From Candidatus Methylomirabilota bacterium (lineage in GTDB: Bacteria; Methylomirabilota; Methylomirabilia; Rokubacteriales; CSP1-6): 64,000 bases of DNA. The stretch is from positions 28,365 to 92,364 of the forward strand of contig DASTYT010000098.1 in assembly GCA_035764725.1 (NCBI GenBank), read 5' to 3'. How positions within the stretch are numbered: position 1 is the stretch's first letter; the number at the start of each line of letters is the position of its first letter. A model generated the notes under the pieces. The model saw only the letters and a program-made list of their open reading frames with translations, was not told the origin of the DNA and did no database searches. The translations under genes and the position numbers were made by a program. Positions 60,830 to 64,000 of the stretch are shown here, piece by piece.

Positions 60830-62494
60830 CTAGGATTTGATCTCCGCCCACGCGCGCTGGTAGTCCTCGAAGGTATCCACCTCGAGCCAGCCCTTGTAGA
60901 CGTCCACGCAGTGGACGCGCTCGCCGCGCGCCACCAGCTCCTGCAGGAGATCGGTGAAGGCGGCGTGCTCCACGCCGTCCGCCTCGTGGAAGCGGCCCCG
61001 GCCCGCCGCGCGGGCGGCCTCCCACGCGCCGCGCATCGCCTGCGTCCCGCGCTCGGAGAAGAGCGCCATCCCGATGAACTCGCCGTTGGCGCGCTCGGGC
61101 GACACCCGGGCCCCCACCGTCACGAGCGTGTCGTCGCCGCCATCGCCCAGCGCGCGGAGCCCGGCGGCGGGGGCATGCTCGGTGACCACGAGGTCGAGCG
61201 GCTTGGCGAGCGGGAGCAGACGGTCGCGCTGATCCACCCAGGCGCGGTCCACCACCACCGCGCAGTCGGACTCGGCGCGGAGCAGGCGCTCCAGCACCGA
61301 GCGCTCGAAGAGGATGTCGGAGTAGAGGAAGAGGACGCGGCCACTCAGCGCCGGCGCGGCGGCGAAGAGGGAGGCGAGCTCGCCCGTCTCCTCGTACCGG
61401 TCGTTGTCGAAGTAGCGCACGCCCGGCACCGTCACCTGATCCTTGCGGTAGCCGCGCACCACCACGATGTCATGCACGCCGCACGCGCGCAGAGTATCGA
61501 TCTGCCGCTCGAGGATGGTCCGGCCCTTGATGTCGAGCATGCACTTGGGACGGTCCTCGGTGAGCGGGAGGAGCGACTTGCCGGAGCCGGCCGCGATGAT
61601 GACGGCGCGGACCTGGCTCTCGCGAGGCAGGTACTCGGCCTCGATGGCCTCGAACTCCGCCACGCCCACGTGCCGGTAGATCTCCTCGAGCGGCACGATG
61701 TGCGGGTCGAGGGCGTCCAGCCGGCGCTCGCGCGCGAGGGTGGCCAGGGCGGTCTGCATTCCCCGGACGGCGCCGCGCAGCGCCTGATTGGCCCAGATCA
61801 CCATCTTGACGCCCGCCCCCTCCAGCTCCTCGAAGGTCACCGAGGGATACAGGGTGGGCACCACCACCACCGGGGTGGGGCGCTCCCACTGCCGCATGAA
61901 CTCCAGGATCTCGGCGGCGGTCTTCGACTTCGAGTGCATGAGGATCATGTCCGCGCCCGCCTCCGCATAGGCGTGGGCCCGGCGCAGCGCCTCCTTCATG
62001 CCCCAGCCCGCGATGAGGGCCTCGACGCGCGCGATGATCACGAAGTCGGGATCGCGCCGCGACTTCACCGCGGCACGGATCTTGCCCGCGAACTCCTCGA
62101 TGGAGAGGAGCTCGCGACGCATGCCGGGGTAGAGGCTGCACTTCTTGGGGAAGATGTTGTCCTCCATGCAGATCCCGGCGACGCCCGCCCGCTCGTACTC
62201 CTCCACCGTCCGGACCACGTTGACGGCGTTGCCGTAGCCGTTGTCGGCGTCGGCGATGACGGGGACCGAGACGGCGTCGTTGATGTAGCGGGCGGTCTCG
62301 AGATTCTCCGTCATCGTGAGGAGGTTCACGTCGGGCATCGCGCGCTGGGCGGCGGACACCGCGAAGGACGACGACCACACCAGCGGGAAGCCCGCCGCCT
62401 CGATGAGGCGGGCGGACAGGGCGTCGTGAGCGCCGACCATCGGGACGAGCCCGGGTCGACGGAGAAGCGAGCGCAGCATCGCAGCTTTGGTCAT
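60830..62494 (-). CDS. PEP mutase/isocitrate-lyase-fold enzyme fused to nucleotidyltransferase
   Basis: Fused protein of 554 residues. Residues 1-290 are the PEP mutase/isocitrate lyase TIM barrel: VWSSSFAVSA, VIADADNGYGNAVNV (metal Asp), and the loop E111-D112-N113-IFPKK-C119-S120. True PEP mutases have E-D-K-x5-N-S there, so Lys and Asn are replaced. Residues about 305-554 are a nucleotidyltransferase (AVIIAAGSGKSLLPLTEDRPKCML, LYSDILFE, LEVDTFEDYQRA). Mutase-cytidylyltransferase fusions are known in phosphonate loci. It is followed by ppd 5 bases later, consistent with a PEP-to-phosphonopyruvate step, but the altered loop could mean a lyase or hydrolase. Confidence 0.85.
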   Translation of the reverse strand: MTKAAMLRSLLRRPGLVPMVGAHDALSARLIEAAGFPLVWSSSFAVSAAQRAMPDVNLLTMTENLETARYINDAVSVPVIADADNGYGNAVNVVRTVEEYERAGVAGICMEDNIFPKKCSLYPGMRRELLSIEEFAGKIRAAVKSRRDPDFVIIARVEALIAGWGMKEALRRAHAYAEAGADMILMHSKSKTAAEILEFMRQWERPTPVVVVPTLYPSVTFEELEGAGVKMVIWANQALRGAVRGMQTALATLARERRLDALDPHIVPLEEIYRHVGVAEFEAIEAEYLPRESQVRAVIIAAGSGKSLLPLTEDRPKCMLDIKGRTILERQIDTLRACGVHDIVVVRGYRKDQVTVPGVRYFDNDRYEETGELASLFAAAPALSGRVLFLYSDILFERSVLERLLRAESDCAVVVDRAWVDQRDRLLPLAKPLDLVVTEHAPAAGLRALGDGGDDTLVTVGARVSPERANGEFIGMALFSERGTQAMRGAWEAARAAGRGRFHEADGVEHAAFTDLLQELVARGERVHCVDVYKGWLEVDTFEDYQRAWAEIKS

Positions 62495-62522
62495 GGCGAG
62501 GGCTCCCTGGCCGGTTGCGCCC

Positions 62523-63161
62523 CTACTGGGTCTTGGGCTTGGCCGCCGGCTTCTCGGTTTCTGAGATGAGCTCCCCCTGCTTGGTCTTCATCTTCTTGAT
62601 CAGCTCGGGATAGGAGGAGGTCTGGATGATCTTGTTGAACTGGGTCCGGTAGTTCGAGACGAGGCTCACGCCCTCGATGCTCACGTCGTAGACGAGCCAC
62701 CGGTCGCCTTTCTTCAGCATCCGGTAGTCGATGGGCACCTCGGTGCCGCTCTTGCTGATGATCTTGGTGCCCACCACCGCGATGTCGCCCTCGCTCCGCT
62801 CGCTGGTGTAGGTGATCTTCTCGCCCCCGTACGTGTCGATCTTGGAGATGTAGGAGCGCTCCAGGAGGTCGGCGAAGAGGCCCACGAATTCCTCGTGCTC
62901 GGCATCGGTCTTGCCGGCCCAGTGGCGGCCCAGCGACCGCCGGGCGATCTCGTTGAAGTCGAAGATGTCGTTGGCGATCTTGCGGACGGCAGCGCGGCGC
63001 TCCGTCACCTTGTTGTCGCCCTTCAGGGCGGGGTTGTCGAGCGTCTTGACCACGCGGTCGATTGCCCCCTTGAGCTGCTCGGTGGGCTGACCTGCCCACG
63101 CGGCAAGGGGGAGAGCGAGCAGGGACGCGGCGAGCGCGCCCAGGAAGAGACGACGAAGCAT
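62523..63161 (-). CDS. mlaC: MlaC-like periplasmic phospholipid-binding protein
   Basis: Exported protein of 212 residues. ATG 63161 has a GGAGG site 7 bases upstream, and the ATG at 63179 inside the mlaD stop is less likely. Signal peptide LRRLFLGALAASLLALPLAAWAG. The mature part shows the MlaC/Ttg2 pattern: VLKTLDNP-like opening, DIFDFNEIARRSLGRHWAGKT, FVGLFADLLERSYISKI and WLVYDVSIEGVSLVSNYRTQF. It shuttles phospholipids between the inner-membrane Mla complex and the outer membrane. Confidence 0.9.
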   Translation of the reverse strand: MLRRLFLGALAASLLALPLAAWAGQPTEQLKGAIDRVVKTLDNPALKGDNKVTERRAAVRKIANDIFDFNEIARRSLGRHWAGKTDAEHEEFVGLFADLLERSYISKIDTYGGEKITYTSERSEGDIAVVGTKIISKSGTEVPIDYRMLKKGDRWLVYDVSIEGVSLVSNYRTQFNKIIQTSSYPELIKKMKTKQGELISETEKPAAKPKTQ

Positions 63162-63178
63162 CGAATAACCTCCACGCA

Positions 63179-63619
63179 TTAGACTTTCCCGAACACGTAC
63201 TTCGAGATGAGCTCCTCGATGTCGACCGGCGGCTCCACCTCGGTGATCTTGCCGTTCGGCTTGATTAGCTTCTCGGATCCGCCGGGATTGATCTTGATGA
63301 ACTTCTCGCCGATGAGGCCCCGCGTCTTGATGGACGCGATGGTGTCCTCTTGAAGCTTCACGTCGCCCCTGATGACCATCTCGACGCGCGCCTGGTAGTC
63401 GGACAGCGTGATCCGGTCCACGCGGCCGATCTCGACCCCCGCGATCTCCACCGAGGAGCCGGCCTTGAGCCCGCCCACCGAGGGGAAGTCGGCGAAGACG
63501 ACATAGCCCGGGCTGCTGAAGAGGTCGACGCGGCCCAGCCGGACGGACAGCCAGCCGAGCGCGAGAATGCCGATCAGCAGGAACACTCCGACCGCCACGT
63601 CGAGCGCCGAACGCCTCAT
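63179..63619 (-). CDS. mlaD: MlaD-like MCE domain protein
   Basis: Membrane-anchored MCE protein of 146 residues. An N-terminal helix (LDVAVGVFLLIGILALGWLSVRLG) is followed by one MCE domain (YVVFADFPSVGGLKAGSSVEIAGVEIGRVDRITLSDYQARVEM) and IKTRGLIGEKFIKINPGG. ATG 63619 is chosen with a GGGGAGA site upstream. It forms the hexameric substrate-binding ring of the Mla ABC complex. It is shorter than E. coli MlaD, as in many non-enteric homologues. Confidence 0.92.
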   Translation of the reverse strand: MRRSALDVAVGVFLLIGILALGWLSVRLGRVDLFSSPGYVVFADFPSVGGLKAGSSVEIAGVEIGRVDRITLSDYQARVEMVIRGDVKLQEDTIASIKTRGLIGEKFIKINPGGSEKLIKPNGKITEVEPPVDIEELISKYVFGKV

Positions 63620-63676
63620 GTGTCGTCGTCTCCCCTCAGAATCTTGCCTGACCTCGCGGCCCGCGTCCACCACGCA

Positions 63677-64000
63677 TCAGCGATCCGCCAGGCTCTCGAC
63701 CTCGCCACGGATGAACTGCTGGACAATGGGGTTCGGCGAGGCCTGAATCGCCTCCGGGGTCCCGCTGTCGACGATCACCCCGTCGTGCAGCATGGCCACG
63801 CGATCGGCGATCTGGAAGATTTCCGGGATCTCGTGGCTCACCACGATCGCGGTGAACCGAAACTTCCGATGCAGCTCGACGATGAGATGGTGGATGGTGT
63901 TCACGAGGATCGGGTCCAGGCCGGTGGTGGGCTCGTCGAAGAACACCACCTCCGGCTCGGTGACGAGGGCGCGGGCGATGGCCACTCGCTTCCGCATGCC
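63677..64000 (-). CDS. mlaF: MlaF-like ABC ATPase, 5' part outside the window
   Basis: The last 107 codons of the Mla ATPase lie in the window; the frame runs off the right edge. Visible are the end of the signature (G-M-R-K-R-V-A-I-A-R-A), Walker B VVFFDEPTTGLDPI, the switch His in VVSHEIPEIF and ADRVAMLHDG. The C-terminal QASPNPIVQQFIRGEVES is typical of MlaF. It powers lipid movement with MlaD and an MlaE permease that must lie upstream, outside the window. Confidence 0.92.
   Translation of the reverse strand, partial: GMRKRVAIARALVTEPEVVFFDEPTTGLDPILVNTIHHLIVELHRKFRFTAIVVSHEIPEIFQIADRVAMLHDGVIVDSGTPEAIQASPNPIVQQFIRGEVESLADR

Noticed and set aside
1-64000. CRISPR arrays, insertion sequences, prophage or tRNA genes
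   Set aside because: No regularly spaced repeats, transposase or integrase motifs, or cloverleaf-like sequences were seen in the short intergenic gaps.

Overview
The window is very GC-rich, almost fully coding DNA (57 protein-coding genes, no gap over 300 bases, no rRNA, tRNA, CRISPR or transposase seen). It comes from a bacterium with a Gram-negative-type envelope: Mla lipid-transport genes, lipoproteins, an outer-membrane-type barrel, hopanoid genes and a CopC/CopD system are all present. The mix (AOR-type tungsten enzyme, several beta-hydroxyacid dehydrogenases, hopanoid HpnJ/HpnN, a UGSC selenoprotein) suggests an uncultured soil or subsurface lineage such as Rokubacteria/Methylomirabilota. 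That assignment is inference; no marker gene is present.

Layout. 1-8082 is the right part of a secondary-metabolite cluster resembling aryl-polyene or type II polyketide loci: ACP, ketosynthase, chain-length-factor-like partner, glycosyltransferase, two tandem flavin halogenase-like enzymes and an ABC exporter. 8094-14942 holds an ArnT-like transferase, a CopD-like protein, hopanoid radical SAM HpnJ, SerA and a cupin. 14939-19550 is envelope and stress: a DUF1207 protein, then an ECF sigma/anti-sigma/Spy-like/glycine-zipper operon with a likely autoregulatory promoter, a YdcF-like protein and a lipoprotein. 19684-25419 is sugar-phosphate metabolism on the minus strand: a gluconokinase-like kinase, a fused RpiB-Pgi protein and Zwf. 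25466-27054 is a UGSC-family selenoprotein, with an in-frame UGA and a SECIS-like hairpin, and its partner. 27185-35961 holds a PDZ/7TM/GAF/adenylate cyclase, a transporter, two beta-hydroxyacid dehydrogenases and a large AsmA-like DUF748 protein. 36016-41274 is an AorABC-like aldehyde oxidoreductase operon with a MoaD-like protein and a MaoC-like protein. 41377-52675 is mixed metabolism and transport, including CopC-CopD and malate synthase.

The most striking region is 52681-64000, a co-directional minus-strand block. In transcription order it reads mlaF (cut by the window edge), mlaD, mlaC, PEP-mutase fused to a nucleotidyltransferase, phosphonopyruvate decarboxylase-like, a second nucleotidyltransferase, a CDP-alcohol phosphotransferase with a degenerate nucleotidyltransferase domain, a UPF0104 membrane protein, myo-inositol-1-phosphate synthase and an HpnN-like RND lipid exporter. 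It reads as a system that makes a phosphonate- and/or inositol-containing lipid head group and moves the lipid across the envelope. The PEP mutase catalytic loop is non-canonical, so the exact chemistry is open.

Most neighbours overlap by 1-8 bases or are separated by only a few bases, implying translational coupling. Several genes have a -10-like box only 5-12 bases before the start codon, and two or three seem to lack any ATG/GTG/TTG start that would preserve their first membrane segment or fold.
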